Below, piece after piece: positions 23,560-36,293 of a stretch of 64,000 nt of DNA. Source of the DNA: Rhineura floridana (Eukaryota; Chordata; Lepidosauria; Squamata; Rhineuridae); NCBI RefSeq assembly GCF_030035675.1, contig NC_084480.1, positions 120,428,738 to 120,492,737 of the forward strand, written 5' to 3'. The notes beneath the pieces are model-generated. The model was given only the letters and a program-made list of their open reading frames with translations. It was not told where the DNA came from and made no database searches. The translations under genes and the position numbers were made by a program. Position 1 is the first letter of the stretch; each line of letters starts with the position of its first letter.

Positions 23560-24115
23560 GGGCAACCAAAATGATCAAGGGGATGGAGTGACTCCCCTAT
23601 AAGGAAAGGCTGCAGCATTTGCAACTTCTTAGTTTAGAGAAAAGGCAAGTCAGAGATGATATGACAGAAGTATATGCATGGCATGGAGAGAGTGGATAGA
23701 GAAAAGCTTTTCTCCCTCTCATATAACATGATCACCTGGGCATCCAACAGAACTGAATGTTGGAAGATTCAGGACAGATAAAACTACTTTTTCACATGGC
23801 ACATAGATAAGCTATGGAACTCGCTCCCAGAGGAGACAGCGATGGTCACCAACTCTGATGGATTTATAAGAGGATTAGACAAAGTCATGGAGGAAAAGAC
23901 TATCAACGGCTACCTAGTCATGATGGCTATGCTTGGCCTCCATAGGCAGATGCAGTATGCTTTCAAATAACAGTTGCTGGAAACTGCAGGAGGGGAGAGT
24001 GCTCTTTGCACCTAGGTCCTGCTTGCAGGTTTCCCATGGGCAACTGCGAGAACAGGATGCTGGACTAGATGGGCCACTGGCCTGATCAATCAGGCTCTTG
24101 TGTATGCAAGTGTCA
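23560..24115 (+). mobile_element. CR1-like LINE 3' fragment
   Basis: In one frame the block reads ATKMIKGME, then LPYKERLQHLQLLSLEKRQV and later LWNSLPEETAMV. This resembles the C-terminal end of CR1-type ORF2, where KGLEHLPYEERL, SLEKRRLRGD and WNRLPREVV-like motifs recur. The 3' part (ACTGCAGGAGGGGAGAGTGC and GCTGGACTAGATGGGCCACT) is shared in reverse with copies at 45.5/51.2 kb, 52.0 kb and 36.8 kb. Exact family naming needs a repeat library. Confidence 0.6.
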
Positions 24116-24423
24116 ACCATGAATAGCTCTACTGCTACTTAATTCTATTCCAGTAAAGTTAGTGAAATATTTAAATCCTTGTACATATAGATTTTGATAG
24201 GAGGAAGCCTCATGACGTCTTGTCCCATAGATGACTCCTCTGTGTGGGTGAAGATATTAACAGACTGGAGTTTGTATACTTTATCATGTAATAGCAGACA
24301 GCTGGCCACCACAGCTTAGAGCAAACAGTTATTTTTGTTTGAGTTAGGCATCAATCAGCAGAGCAGGAAGTACAAATATGTCTCAATAGTTCAGTGGTTA
24401 AACTTACTGGGACCTGGTGCAAA

Positions 24424-24475
24424 GTCTGATGGATCATCAAGATTGCGGAAGATCTCCACTACAGGAAACAGGTAA
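24424..24475 (-). CDS. Possible internal exon, minus strand
   Basis: An acceptor (TTACCTGTTTCCTGTAG) and donor (CCA followed by GTAAGTTT) flank an open segment reading VEIFRNLDDPSDFAPGP in one frame. It sits a few hundred bases beyond the likely PLIN2 polyadenylation signal. Its phase does not fit direct splicing to the terminal exon at 17371, so other exons would be needed. It is short enough to be chance. Confidence 0.2.
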
Positions 24476-25612
24476 TATGATCTTTTTTGGACATTATGTT
24501 ATGGCAAGCCAGTGCCAAGTCACAGTCAACCCATTGATTCAGAAGCCCTGGCCCAGAGAAGCAAGCTACAAGCAAAAGCTAGAATGATAAGAGCTGGAAT
24601 AGTAAAAGCTTAAGAAGGAGCAAGTATTTGCAAAGCAGGATGAGGAGCCACAGGTAGGAAACAAATGCAGCAGCAACATCTAGCCCATCTATTTACATGT
24701 AATGTTTGATGCCAATTAAGGAACCAGCAGTTTGTATTCGACCCATTCAACAGTACTTGAGTCACAATATTTGTTTCACATCAACAATATTGTTATACAC
24801 AATTCAAGAGACAGACTTTGGCTGCTGAAGCATTTATTACTAAAGCATACATGTGAAATTACAAGGCAAGGCACTACAAAAGGACAGACTAAACACCCAT
24901 GTACAAACAGCATGAATCTTGTATTTAGCACAATATTCAATAGTAGTTTAAGTGGAGTTACTGAGTAGTACAAAATCTTAAAATGTTAAATGACGGACAA
25001 TATGAGCTGTCACAGCATACAAATTACTCTGGCAGATGTTAGTCATAAACTCCACTCAAGGAGTGGCAAGGTTTATCAAGTTTTTTTTTGTACTAAAACA
25101 ATTTGTTTTAAGGCAGATATCAGGAATAATAAGTGCAAGGGCACAGTATGCAGTTTTCAAAAGAAAGCTGGCTAAGAAAATTTAATTATGCTGCCAGAAT
25201 TTCCACAGATTTTCAATAAGGGGTTTACTTATTTTTTCCTGCATAGATTATCAGAACAGCAGTAAGCTCCTTTGATAGGCCACTTTAATCGACAGACAAA
25301 ATGGGGCTTCATTATAGGTAGCTAAACAAGGCATTTTCTCCAATGTAATCTGCTGAGGTTTAGAAGTCTTTAAGGCCCTTCACATCTTTCATAACTTCTA
25401 ACCAAAGCATTAAGAGCTCAACTCAGACACACAGAAATCTTTTCATTTACAAACAGTTCTCCTATCAGAGAAGGACTCTGTGAAAATACGGCAGATATAA
25501 AAATTATCCTGCCATATAATTTTGCCCTACCCAACAGGTTACATTGCAGCTACAATAGCTAAGCCACCTTGTCAGTCAAGCGACAGAGTATCTACATTTG
25601 TCATGCTGCAAT

Positions 25613-26014
25613 TTATTCTGTGTTGTGTTCAGACTGTTTGTCTTCCTGGCTGGTCTTTTTTCCCCCTTCACCTTTGTGCTCAGTATTCTGAGAGCCAGCC
25701 AATTGTGGGTAAAAGGGACCTACCAGCCAGTTGAGTGGCGTGTTGTTTACAAGATAATCCATCACATCATCCAGTGACTCCTTCATTTTCTTCAGCTGCC
25801 CTTTACTGGTGGTAAGAAGGTTGTCAGACACTTCTTGGAAGGAAGATGCTGATCGGAAGTTTCTGTAGACCTCCCCTGCCATTTCCCCAACATGGTGAAC
25901 CTGGTCCTGGATGTTCTGTGGCAAGCCTTGTATACTTGACACTAGGGTGAGGCAGGTGGTTTGAAGCTGCTGAGTCAGATTCCGTGCAATTGTTAGTGTG
26001 CGTGATTCAATGTG
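25613..26014 (-). CDS. PLIN2: PLIN2 last coding exon
   Basis: Encodes [20 protein letters not shown] through the C-terminal SEHNTE and a TAA stop at 25615-25613. It contains the helical bundle and the hallmark [17 protein letters not shown] minus-strand AATAAA at 24836-24831 is the best candidate polyadenylation signal. That implies a 3'UTR of roughly 0.8 kb, which I infer rather than see. Confidence 0.96.
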   Translation of the reverse strand, partial: HIESRTLTIARNLTQQLQTTCLTLVSSIQGLPQNIQDQVHHVGEMAGEVYRNFRSASSFQEVSDNLLTTSKGQLKKMKESLDDVMDYLVNNTPLNWLVGPFYPQLAGSQNTEHKGEGGKKTSQEDKQSEHNTE

Positions 26015-29000
26015 CTGGAAACAGGCACAAAAAAAGACATTGGAAAAAAGTTCCAAGTTGTTCATTTTGCTAAAATTATAGTTCCAACCTCCCACAAGAA
26101 AAAGAACAAATTAGAAGTTATTTGCAATACTTCCATTAGCATTAAAAAAGCCAATATTCTATAGCTAGGGTCATCAGCTTTTCACAACACCAACTTGAAC
26201 TTCTGATGAGGGTTATACCCAACATATGGAACCAAATTGGGATACTGCTGGACAACCCAAATGAATCTTCCTCACACACACTGCCTAATGTCTCTACACA
26301 CCCAGGGGATCCTAATTTTGGCTGGGACTATCAACCTAATCAACCCCATTGACTTGGCAAGTGAAACATTTCCCTCCCCTGGCCTTCCATCCATACAACT
26401 CTGTCAAATTGTTCTTCAGTCATATCCTATTTGCCAGCTAGCTTTACCCTCATGCTTGCTTCCACTCTATAGATCTGGTAAGCATGGGAAAGAACAGACT
26501 GGGAAAAATCATCTTTGTAGTTCACATCCTTTGCCTTTTCTATACAAGATTGCTGTTCTACTGGGACTGAACAAGACAAGCAGATAACGTCCAGTGGAAA
26601 GAAGAGCTACATTTAAGCCTTCCGTTCAATCCTGGACAGCTTTACCACTGCTGTAATTATGTGGGTCAAGAGGGTAATACTATTAACCTTGATAAAGAAC
26701 TTTCCGTACGCCAAACTGTAGACAGCTGCAGCAACTGTACAAAGAAATTATTTGTGGTGCTACCTTTTAAGAAGGTTGTGAACCTCTGGGCCAAATCAAG
26801 CTTTTCTACCAGCAGCTATTCTCTTTTCTTAATCAAATCACCACTGGGAGAAAGTCGCTGCAAGTAGCAGGGTTTCTTCCTATTATGCTCGGGACTACAA
26901 ATGCTAGAATATAACAGATTAAATCCTGACTGAGGATTTCCTAAATTACACGTGCATTAAAAGCAAGGCTTATTGTAATGATAGCAGGGATGGGGAACCT
27001 GTGGCCCTCCAGATGTGGCTGGACTGTAACACCCTAACAGGCTCCTTCCAACTCCACTACTCTATGAAATTCTATGACCACTGATCATCCTGGCTGAGGC
27101 TGATGGGAGTTGTAGTCCAACAGCATCTGGAGGGCCATAGGTTCCCCATCCCCGCATTATAGAAATCATTATCACTTGTAAAAGTTATCACAGTTTACCA
27201 GATTTATTATAACACAAGCAGAGAGATTTCCAGTCAAGAAAGCCCCATTTATGTCTCTTATAAAAATGAAAACACATTATATTTCTAATTCATCTTTTTC
27301 ATGTTCTAAGGATGATTACAATATATACAATAAAATGGTAGCTTAATCAAAACTACCTTCAAAGTAATAATAATATTTGTCACTAATAACTGGGATAGAT
27401 CAAATACAATTACCATTTTAGAAAGCCTAGCTGAATACAAATTGCACACACATGGCCACAAGGTCTAAATTCCACAATGTTAATTAATGTTACATTTCTC
27501 TTCCACTTTGGGTCACAAATGTGCGTCTGGCTCACTTATGTAAAAGCTAAAACCTGGTGCACAGCAATAGCCATTTCTGTTACCCAAAGTCAAAAGAAAT
27601 TGCTGGATTTGTCCTTTACGGAGAAACGACAATCTGTCTGGTTTGGGTATGGGGATTCAGTTGTCTGAGCTGATTCAACGCCTGCTTTAAAACAATTTAC
27701 TACTGCCTATGCCAAACACACAGGGGAATCTGTCACAAGAATTTAGATTTCTTTTCTGCTCAAGATGATTGTGCACCAAGAAAACATTCTGTTGGGCATG
27801 CCATAACTGAGCAAACATATGCAACTAGATAATCATGCTTGAGATTTAATGCACACATTTGAGTTCAGTGCAATGATCAATTAGACCAAAAAAGTTTCCG
27901 TATTTTCACTGTTCATGGTGTTGTTTCCATTATACAAAGCAATACTAGAAAATAAACACAAGTGACACCCTGATGTAAACTGAATAGGTATTTGCATGCA
28001 TGTTTGCATATCTACAGCATGTGCTCTCAGCCACCCACCTCAGCACTTTGTGAGTCATCCTCATCATTTTGGCCTGTGTTTTTCCTCCATTCTATCCAGG
28101 AATTATACAGCTTCTGTTGGGCATCTTGGAGTTTCTGGTTGGCACTATTCATATTCCTTCTGGCATATTCAATCTAGAACAAAACAAAATATACATGCTC
28201 ATGTTACAAGTGCAATCCTATACATGTCTACTCTGAAATAAGTGCCAATAATTTCAGCAAGTCTTACTCCCCGGTAAGTGATAGAGGAATGCAACCTAAA
28301 CCTCAGGCACTTATCAGGAGTATTTTCACAGGTAAAAACAGTAATTGTTCTCCAACAGTTATCAAACCTGTTTGTACAAGATCAGCTCTGGTGTATCCTT
28401 TTAAAACTCTAATGGGGGTTGCTAAAACACCCATAACAAATCCTCTGAAGTGAGAATTTCATAGTTCTGTATGGATTGGGTAGAACTGCAAAATATTCAC
28501 TAGGACTTCAAGTGCTACTGTGCAAAAAGAAGATCCTGCACTCAAACAAAAGAGGGTCCTTGGTTTTCACCAATTCCTTGAGACCAAGGGTATGAAAATA
28601 GTTTGCTGACCTTTATTTTTAGACAAACTTATCTGCCACACAGCTCCTAGCCAATGCTGCTCATATTTTAACGTCTAACCTAAATCAGCTCTATGCATGA
28701 CCATCTGGTGCTTACTGTACTATATTGCCTGTTAGTTAACTTGTTCAATTTTGTAACAATGTGCAGATCTATCAATATTTCTCTTATTTTGTAATAAATC
28801 AATTCTAGCCTTTGGGCTGTTATCTGATTGCCAATTCCCTCTGGTATGATTTTCCCTAGAATAAGTGATAAATGCACCTTGCCCTGTGGCACATCATTCT
28901 GAGCAAAACAACTTGAAGTACATGGTTGAATGCATGGTCACGTGTGTACACAAGGATGCGTTAACAGTAGCAGGAAAGGTGAGGCACAAAAGCTTCTCAT

Positions 29001-32000
29001 CCAAAAGGAAAGTGATCATAGATATTAAATGTTATTTATTTTTTCTGAACTTACAAGATCTGAACAGGGTGGTTCACAACAGATGCTACTGGACACTGCT
29101 GATTGATAGGGTTGCCACAAGTCGTAATCGACTTGAAGGCACATAACAACTTCTTTCTTCAGGTGTTCTGAAAATTTATCTTGTTTTTATGGACACCACT
29201 TAGAAACATGAATGATTAAGCAGTATACAAATGTCTTAAATAAAAGAAATACAAATGATGTGAACAAGTTTCGTGATAAAGCCCATCACAGCAAAGCCTT
29301 GCTTAAAATAGTACATAAGTTCACTTTAGACAAAGCTTTTTTCTTTGCTCTGTTGAAGGACAGAATTGCTTCTCTGAAGCTGCCTCAAAATAAAAAAGCC
29401 TACCTTCTTTCCCCCTTTAGAGTACTGTTTTAAGAACCTATCAAATACCCGAATAGCCATTTTTATGCATTGTTTCAAAAATTTCATGTTAAATTTTTAA
29501 TCATTTTTTGTCCATGGATGCGGTCAAGTTGGCTAGTAAAACTGGGGGCTAAGTTACGTTAATAGCAGCTTAGCCTTGTAAGTGTCCATAAATAAAGACA
29601 ACATAATTAGAAGAAAAAAGGTGGAGCAGAAAGGTAGGCACTGAAACGCGCACTGAGAGATCAAAACATTTAAAATCCTTCACAAAAAGCTGGTGTTAGA
29701 ACCGACCTACCATAACTTGCTTACCAAATTAACAGTGTAATTGAGTTGACAGATTGTCTCTTGGCTTCTGAGCTTAGCATCTCTGACCTTGATTAAGGCC
29801 TGCTGGTAGGCACGTGAGCGGACCTTTGAAGACAAAGAGCCTAGTCTAACATAATAACTTGGCTTCTGAACTCCAATTTCAAATCCTTCCATTTTTGTAG
29901 CTTCTTTTTCTGCAGAGTCAAAGAACAAACCATTTTAATTACAACTGACAAGTTAGCACCATACAGTTCCTAAGGCAGCAAGCACTACTTATATTTCTTG
30001 CTGGTTATTTGCAAGTCTGTTCCCTATAGTCATAAGAGACCTATTCTGCCAAGGCAACTTTGAAAGGTGCTTTCGTTCAGTGCTGAAGGGCATACTTAGC
30101 ACAAACATTCCAGGCAAGTGGGCTGGCAAATTTCCCAAGGAAGTGCCTGGATAGGAAGCCTTCCTCAAAACCCAGACAGAGCTTGCAGTTTGGTGTGTTG
30201 GACTGAATAGCTATTGATTCTACTCCATGTTAGGAAGCTAGCAACTCTAAACCAACTGCTCTGTCAACTGATCACGAACTGGCCCCATGATATCCACAAA
30301 TCATGTTTTCTTCATTGCAATATAGTACTTGATATCACATTTTATTAGCTTTATAACCACTTAACTTTGAAAAAGTATTTTTCCCCTCCAGTTTCTATTT
30401 ATGAAAATTAGCACGGTCTTCACAAGAGGGCGTGTAGCCTGGACTGGACTTTCTAGGAGAACTTACCTAGCTCTTCTTCTGTAAGTGGGAGGTACTGGTC
30501 TACAAGAGTTTCAGATCTGCTGAGTGCAGTATCCACCCCACTGGTCACCAGACGCACTACCCGGCTTCCCAGAACAGTGTTAATGCTACCATTGACAACT
30601 GATTTGGTCAACTCCACACTGTCCTGCACAGCTCCTTTTGTCTTGTCGACGACTCCATTAATGGTTTGCGCAACAGTATCCTTGGCACCAGTCACAGTAG
30701 TTGTTACAACATCCCTTGCACCAACAACTGCATCCACTGCATTAGCAACTACCTAGAAAAAGAATTCATAGATGCTTCACTGCTAGCTAAAGACAATACA
30801 CAAGGAGTGACACTAGTTTTAAGATTCTTCAGTATTAATTACTTATGAATCACCTTTTACATGTGCCTCAAGGTGATTTACAAGTATATCCTTCAAACAG
30901 CTAAAAATAGTTTTTAACACACTACAAAAACTGAAGATGGGTTTAAAAATACAAAATGAACATCTAAGGCGAGACCTTTTCATCCAGCTAGAAAAAGCGG
31001 TCTGAACAAAAATGTGTTCAATTGTTTCCAAAAAGTACAGATAATGGGCATCTGACGTATCTCAACAGAGATGCTGTTCACAGTGAAAGTACACTGGCCC
31101 AGTCTGTATGTCACATTAAGCCACGGTTCATTTTAAACTATAGTTTTCATATGAATGAGCAGCATGCTAGCACACATACTCCTCAGAAGTTCCCATAGTG
31201 CTTCTCCCCACCATTGATGAAAGAAGCCAGGGTATGGCTTGTTATTTCATCCAAATCTGGTGGCTTGTTTCCCCCCTGCCCCCCCATACAACAGCAGCAA
31301 ACCAAGAACAAACCTTGGTTACTGCTTGTGGTTTGTTTTAAGGAGCAACAAACCACAAGCATGCATTCAGATAACACAATAAGCTAATCTCTAGTTTGTT
31401 TTATTCTGTGTGGCAGCAGCAGTGGGAGATGAACACCGTAAGACCTTTTGAGCAGCATGCCACCAAAATCCAGTGGCTCCAGAGGTGGTGCAACACTGGG
31501 GGTTTACCTTGCTCATAAAAGACAATGAGTGCAATGAGCAGAGTCTATGCCTATGTGGGACTTTTCCTTTCATAAAAATGGAGAAAGCCCTGCGTGACAG
31601 GGTTTGAACGGAATGGATGCATAAAGCAGGGGCTGTCGAGTTCATATATGAAACACTGGACAGGTTTCTCCAAGTCTTAGCATACTGCTGTACACCTCAG
31701 GCCTACCTCATTCGTTTCCTGCACTAAAGAAATTTAAAGTCTCCATCACAGACACCCCTAGCTGTAGTTGGTGTATTTTTCCAATTCACATGCAACTCAA
31801 CTTTGAATCAATGCAAGAAAAATCACACAAAAATACTTCTACTAAACAATTTACCTTATCAGTTGGTTGATACAGTATAGGCATCCTCTCTTCAACTTTG
31901 TCCAGTCCTATACAAGCATAGCTGTTGGCAACTGCAACTGGTAATATAAAGAACCATTAGGAGAGCCCTTGCAATTCTGAGAAGTTAATCAGAAACTTTT

Positions 32001-33451
32001 TTTTGATTGTTAGGAAGCAGGAAGTATTCTAGTGTGTCATGTTAAGAATGAAGTTCATCATGACTGAGTCACCAGCAAGTTTAGAGCCATTTCACAAAGT
32101 GACCAAACATTTCCCAATCCTCTGCCAGTTTATAAGAATAGATCCCCCACCCCCTCAAGCAGACACCCAGGCATGGGAGTACAAAATACAAACTGCCAAG
32201 TTCCTAAACTGTGAGGCATTCAGAAAGTAGGTGAAAGGGAAGCACAAGACAGAACTCAGAAGTGGGTGAAGGGTTCGAACAGAATAAACTAGAGCAAGAG
32301 GATTTTTACTCTTTAAGTATTTTACAAATCAAAAGGTCACTGGAAGTTTTAATTTTTGGAGATAAAGCTTATTTGACTTCACACCAAATTAGTTTTAAAA
32401 GCTTGCATACAGCCAAATGTGCTAATTTATTTAAACATTTACATACTGCTGAATTATTTGCATTTCTAAGCAGCATACATAAAAACAAACCATAGATAAA
32501 ACAAATAGAACAATAAAATAATGATAAAATTCCTAAGTGTTATGCACTGGTAACAGCCCTGAAATAAGCTATTGTTTAAGGTAGACATTTACAGCTCCTC
32601 ACAGGGACTATATTTCCACTAAGCCAAACTTTTAAAGAAAATATTTTACCCACAAGGAAAACACTGTAGGTGTTCTATACAAGCGAGATGGCCGCAAAAC
32701 AGAGAATTTTACAACTTGCAATCTGAAGATGTTGTTGGACTGCACCTTCCATTATCCCTGACCATACTGACTGAGGCTGATGGGAGCTGGAGTCAAACAA
32801 CATCTGGGAGGGGCACAGGTTCCTCATCCCTAGTCTTATGGAAGGAAGGGGGCATGATAAACAGCAGCTATCAGACAACAGAACAGTATGAAATAGCATG
32901 CCTGGTAGCCATTCTATCAGGATTTGGCAGAGGGAGAGATGGGATTTCAGAGCTTCTCCATAGGCTCTGATACAAGTCCAGCTTTTCCTTGCTCAACTGT
33001 CATCTAGCATTCTATCAAGCTATGGGAGGGGGCAGGGATGGGATTGCAGCGTCTCTCCATTCGCTCTTCTAAAAGACCAGCGACTCACTAGGGTGAGAAG
33101 CACATGACAAGAATGCACAGAGAAGAAGAGCTATGCCTTACTCTGAGGCTCCAGCTTTTGGATGATAGGCAGAGCGCTGGTCATGGCCACTGCAGTGATG
33201 GTCTTCACTCCTTTCTCTGCTATCTCGCATACAGATTTCAGGTAAGGATGGTTATCCTTCGTGTTGACATAAGCAGAGGAGACCATACCATAAGTGGAAC
33301 TCACCAGGGGAAGGTTGGCAACCCTGGAAACCACATTCTGTGTATACAAAAGACAGGACAGTTAACCCACATTTCTTCCTGGATAAAGTGACAAGATCAT
33401 TTTTAAGATATTCAAACATACCTGCTGTGAAACAGTTGACACCACTGCCAT
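25613..33451 (-). CDS. PLIN2: PLIN2, perilipin-2/adipophilin (seven coding exons, complete)
   Basis: The coding sequence on the minus strand joins 33451-33422, 33337-33142, 31937-31855, 30752-30467, 29909-29725, 28173-28039 and 26014-25613 (1317 nt, 438 residues plus stop). This is close to the human length of 437. Residues 11-103 form the PAT domain ([17 protein letters not shown], then [20 protein letters not shown]). Residues of about 104-190 carry the amphipathic 11-residue repeats ([18 protein letters not shown]) that bind the droplet surface. Residues from about 200 on form the C-terminal helical bundle, including EEWEKK-like helices and the conserved [13 protein letters not shown]. The protein coats cytosolic lipid droplets and limits lipolysis. 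All junctions are GT-AG with consistent phase, and no damage is seen. The gene faces INIP tail to tail across about 14 kb. Confidence 0.97.
26985..27158. repeat. Foldback element interrupted by a CR1-like tail
   Basis: The left arm (GGGATGGGGAACCTGTGGCC, CTCCAGATGTGGCTGGACTG) pairs with the right arm (AGTCCAACAGCATCTGGAGG, GCCATAGGTTCCCCATCCCC). The 44-bp CR1-like piece in the middle displaces part of the spacer. It lies upstream of the PLIN2 last exon, in the intron. Confidence 0.75.
27034..27077. mobile_element. Very short CR1-like 3' tail inside a foldback repeat
   Basis: ACAGGCTCCTTCCAACTCCA followed by CTATGAAATTCTATGA resembles the CR1 terminus (TTCCAACTC, then ATTCTATGA octamers). It replaces the middle of the foldback element at 26985-27155, so it inserted there as a tiny 5'-truncated copy. 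Confidence 0.55.
28039..28173 (-). CDS. PLIN2: PLIN2 coding exon 6
   Basis: Encodes 45 residues, [20 protein letters not shown] through the acidic [10 protein letters not shown], in phase 0 at both ends. The acceptor is TTGTTCTAG and the donor GTGGGT. Confidence 0.95.
29046..29150 (+). mobile_element. Short BovB 3'-end fragment in a PLIN2 intron
   Basis: About 105 bp match the last part of BovB ORF2 and its tail (AACTTACAAGATCTGAACAG through GACTTGAAGGCACATAACAA). It is antisense to PLIN2. Confidence 0.8.
29725..29909 (-). CDS. PLIN2: PLIN2 coding exon 5
   Basis: Encodes [20 protein letters not shown] through NYTVNL (residues 199-260), including the conserved [20 protein letters not shown]. 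The acceptor is CTCTGCAG and the donor GTAAGC. Confidence 0.96.
30467..30752 (-). CDS. PLIN2: PLIN2 11-mer repeat exon
   Basis: Encodes [20 protein letters not shown] through [11 protein letters not shown] (residues 104-198). The 11-residue periodicity of T/V/K-rich amphipathic helices is plain in [19 protein letters not shown]. This segment targets perilipins to the droplet monolayer. Confidence 0.96.
31855..31937 (-). CDS. PLIN2: PLIN2 coding exon 3
   Basis: Encodes (I)[18 protein letters not shown] and PILYQPTDK, the end of the PAT region. It starts in phase 1 after ATTACCAG and ends in phase 0 before GTAAAT. Confidence 0.96.
32720..32836. repeat. Foldback element in a PLIN2 intron
   Basis: AAGATGTTGTTGGACTGCAC on the left faces GCTGGAGTCAAACAACATCT and GGGCACAGGTTCCTCATCCC on the right. 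Confidence 0.6.
33142..33337 (-). CDS. PLIN2: PLIN2 PAT-domain exon
   Basis: Encodes [20 protein letters not shown] through [12 protein letters not shown] (residues 11-75). The acceptor is TATACACAG and the donor A/GTAAGG. This is the core of the PAT domain that defines perilipins. Confidence 0.97.
33422..33451 (-). CDS. PLIN2: PLIN2 first coding exon (coding part)
   Basis: The ATG at 33451 opens [10 protein letters not shown], followed by donor GTATGT. The exon extends upstream into 5'UTR, probably to an AG just beyond 33470. The family start lies in a short exon like this one, spliced to the PAT-domain exon. Confidence 0.85.
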
Positions 33452-34392
33452 GTTCCAGCCTTGAATGTTTCAGAGGCTGGGGGGAAAATAACACGTTAAA
33501 CTTGAGACTTGAAACAAAATTTAACCTTTGAACTTAATCTGAAAATCTGCTGAGACATACTCAATTTGTTCAGTTATAAAAAAAATCCTTTCTATGTAAT
33601 TAATTATTAAAGCCTGAAACCTAAAATCTGAAATTCAATTGTTCCCACACACAAAGGACTAGCCAAAAAAGATTAGTGGGTGATATTCAAAGAGTCATAG
33701 AGTAGACACACTGAAATCAGTGGACTTAATGATTTAGCGAGTACTGATTTCAATGGACCTATTCCGTGTATAACTTCATTGGATATCACCTATTATTTCT
33801 AAATTATATTCACCAGTTTATTCAGTAGGAATGAAGGCATATGCTGAATTGACATGGACATATCCGTTGATAAAGCTATTTTTTGGTAATTGAGATCACT
33901 TGACTGTTCTTGTGCACAAAACTTGCCCCACTCACCAAGCTAAATGTCAGTAGCATTAAGATTGGCAGATTTGAAGCTAGGCTCTGTATTCTAGTAGACT
34001 CTACTGAGCTACTGAACACAGACATATTCAGACTGGACATTAAGCCATGATTTCTTGAATGAGTGAAATAAAAGCCAAATCCCTTGAATTTCATGATGAT
34101 CACTTGTGCAAATGTGGATCCACAACCAAAGTTGTGTTATATGAGCAGTGTGAAGGAGTCACTTTACATCACAGACATACAGAAAAACAGGATTGTATAT
34201 TTTGCAGAGTCCTCTCACTAACACCGTTTGCTCCCTTTGTAGTGAAAAAGCCAAGAATTAAGCCAGCATATTGCAATAATCCCTTCTGCCACTGCTGGGT
34301 GTGGCAGTACACCTCTGCAAGCAAAGCTACCATCTGTGTTATGAAACCACATCATTATTCTATTAATTATTATGGAATATTCCTCTAGCCCA

Positions 34393-34522
34393 GCCTTCCT
34401 TCACCTGGTTCCCTCCAAATGTTTTGACTGCAACTCCTAAAATCCCTGACCATAAGTCATGCTGGCTAGCGCTGATGGGTGCTGAAGTGAAAAACAAATG
34501 GAGGCAACCAGGTTAAATATAA
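34393..34522. repeat. Foldback element, diverged
   Basis: TTCACCTGGTTCCCTCCAAA and TTTTGACTGCAACTCC face GGGTGCTGAAGTGAAAAACA and GGCAACCAGGTTAAATA. Directly after it lies a short TATTTATATTATTTATATTT tract that ends in another AACCAGGTTAA. Confidence 0.55.
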
Positions 34523-36293
34523 ATATATTTATATTATTTATATTTATTTATAACCAGGTTAAGAAATTCTGGTCTAGTCCACAAGCATAGAATTTCTGCC
34601 ATATAGAAATGGGATCCCAGATTCTAACAAACTGCGTCCCATTTCAGTTCTCATTTATTCTGCTTCTACACATGTAAACGTCATCCTACAGGAGGCTCTG
34701 GCCAGGAAACAAACATTATTATAAGCATGTTTTTAAAGCCCCTAAAAACAATGTTCCCCTTAATTTTGATTAATGCCATTCAGGATTCCTTTTCCTACTA
34801 CTCCATTAACAAAAAGTATTGCAAAAAGGGTAAGAACACACCATGCTGGGGACCAGCAGGCTTTTCTTTTTAAGTCGATGCAATACCAGAAGGACCACCA
34901 AGCACTCAAAAAACAAAAAACCTAGCATCCTTTAGTTTTTAAGATATACTGTAACATACTACAGGTGAAGCATTGGCCAAACAGTTATTATAGACAAGAG
35001 ACATTCAATTCCCCCACAGGTAGCCATTTCAAATAAAAAATGCTCACCCATATCAGTCTTTTTCTACTCCAATATTTCATACAGCATAAATAAAAAAAGC
35101 CAAACTAAACCTTCTACAGTTAACCCTGTGCAACAGCAGCAAACTTCTCAGCCACTTCAAGTATGGGATAATTTAGAGGCTTTGATGTTACTTACATTCT
35201 ACATGGATGAAAGCACATGAACAGAAGGGAATTAAAGCCAGGAAGCCCAGCTTTTAGCAGAGAGAGAAAACACAACCTTGGGCTCCAAGCAGTAGACCAA
35301 AAGTCTTTAAGAAATAACTTGCATTTCAGTCTTACTTGCCTGCATTGCATGATATTTAACATACAGCTCTATTCAAGTGTTCTTGTTTGCTCTTTGCCCA
35401 CCACCCACATATATTTCTGTGAAGATGATCTACCCTAAAGATCTGCCACCCATTAAAGTTCCAGTTCAAATACTGCCAAGCAACCATTTGCAAGAACTGG
35501 AACTATATCACATTCCAGATTTTTTTAAAAAAATATCGTTGTCATCTTTCAAGAGCTTCACAATGTTCCAAGCACAAGGAAGGAAGTATTTCAGGGTACT
35601 TCTCTAGGAAGCACTACATTTTGGTTCTAAAGATTCTCTTGATGGCAAGTGCAGTCTTTATATTTGCATCAGCATTACAGAGATCTTTCCTCCAAAAAGA
35701 AAGATTTAAGAAGAAAGTTGATGTCCTACAGTTTCATCTGTGGTGAAGATGTCCCTTCAGGCTACCATCTACACTTACCTGGGACTCGGAATAAGCCCCA
35801 CTTTAGTCAACAGGGCTTACTACAGAATAAACATGCCCAGGGTTGCTCTGTCAGTCTTAGGCTAGACATACAAGGGGTTACACTGTCAGTCCGCAGCCCC
35901 TACGCATCACTACCTGGTGCTTTTAAAAAAAGGACTAAGTGTCCAGAAGAAAGACGGAGAGGAAGAAGGCGCTTGGTTGAGCGACTCCAAAGTAAAGGCA
36001 CACCCACCCGGCCCTTGCAAGGCGTCCAATGTACCGTGCAAAAACGGACAAACAAAAAGAAAAGGCAACCCCACCAGCCGGGGCAGACGCTTCAAAAGCG
36101 GCGAAAGAAACCACGTCCCAGCGCCAAGGAACACCCTCATCATTCGGGTGTCTCTTTTGACCCGGCTTCTCCAGAACTACGCCCTTGGCAGTTGCACCCC
36201 CCCCCCCGCCTATGGTGCTCCCCTTAAAAAGTTGCGCCGACACCCCAGAAGATTAGGCTCTCCCCGAAGGTGCCAAGGCCGAGACTCCTCACC

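Noticed and set aside
24732-25175. Frames of 60-78 codons on both strands near the PLIN2 3' end
   Set aside because: They lie in the probable PLIN2 3'UTR and just downstream, without domains.
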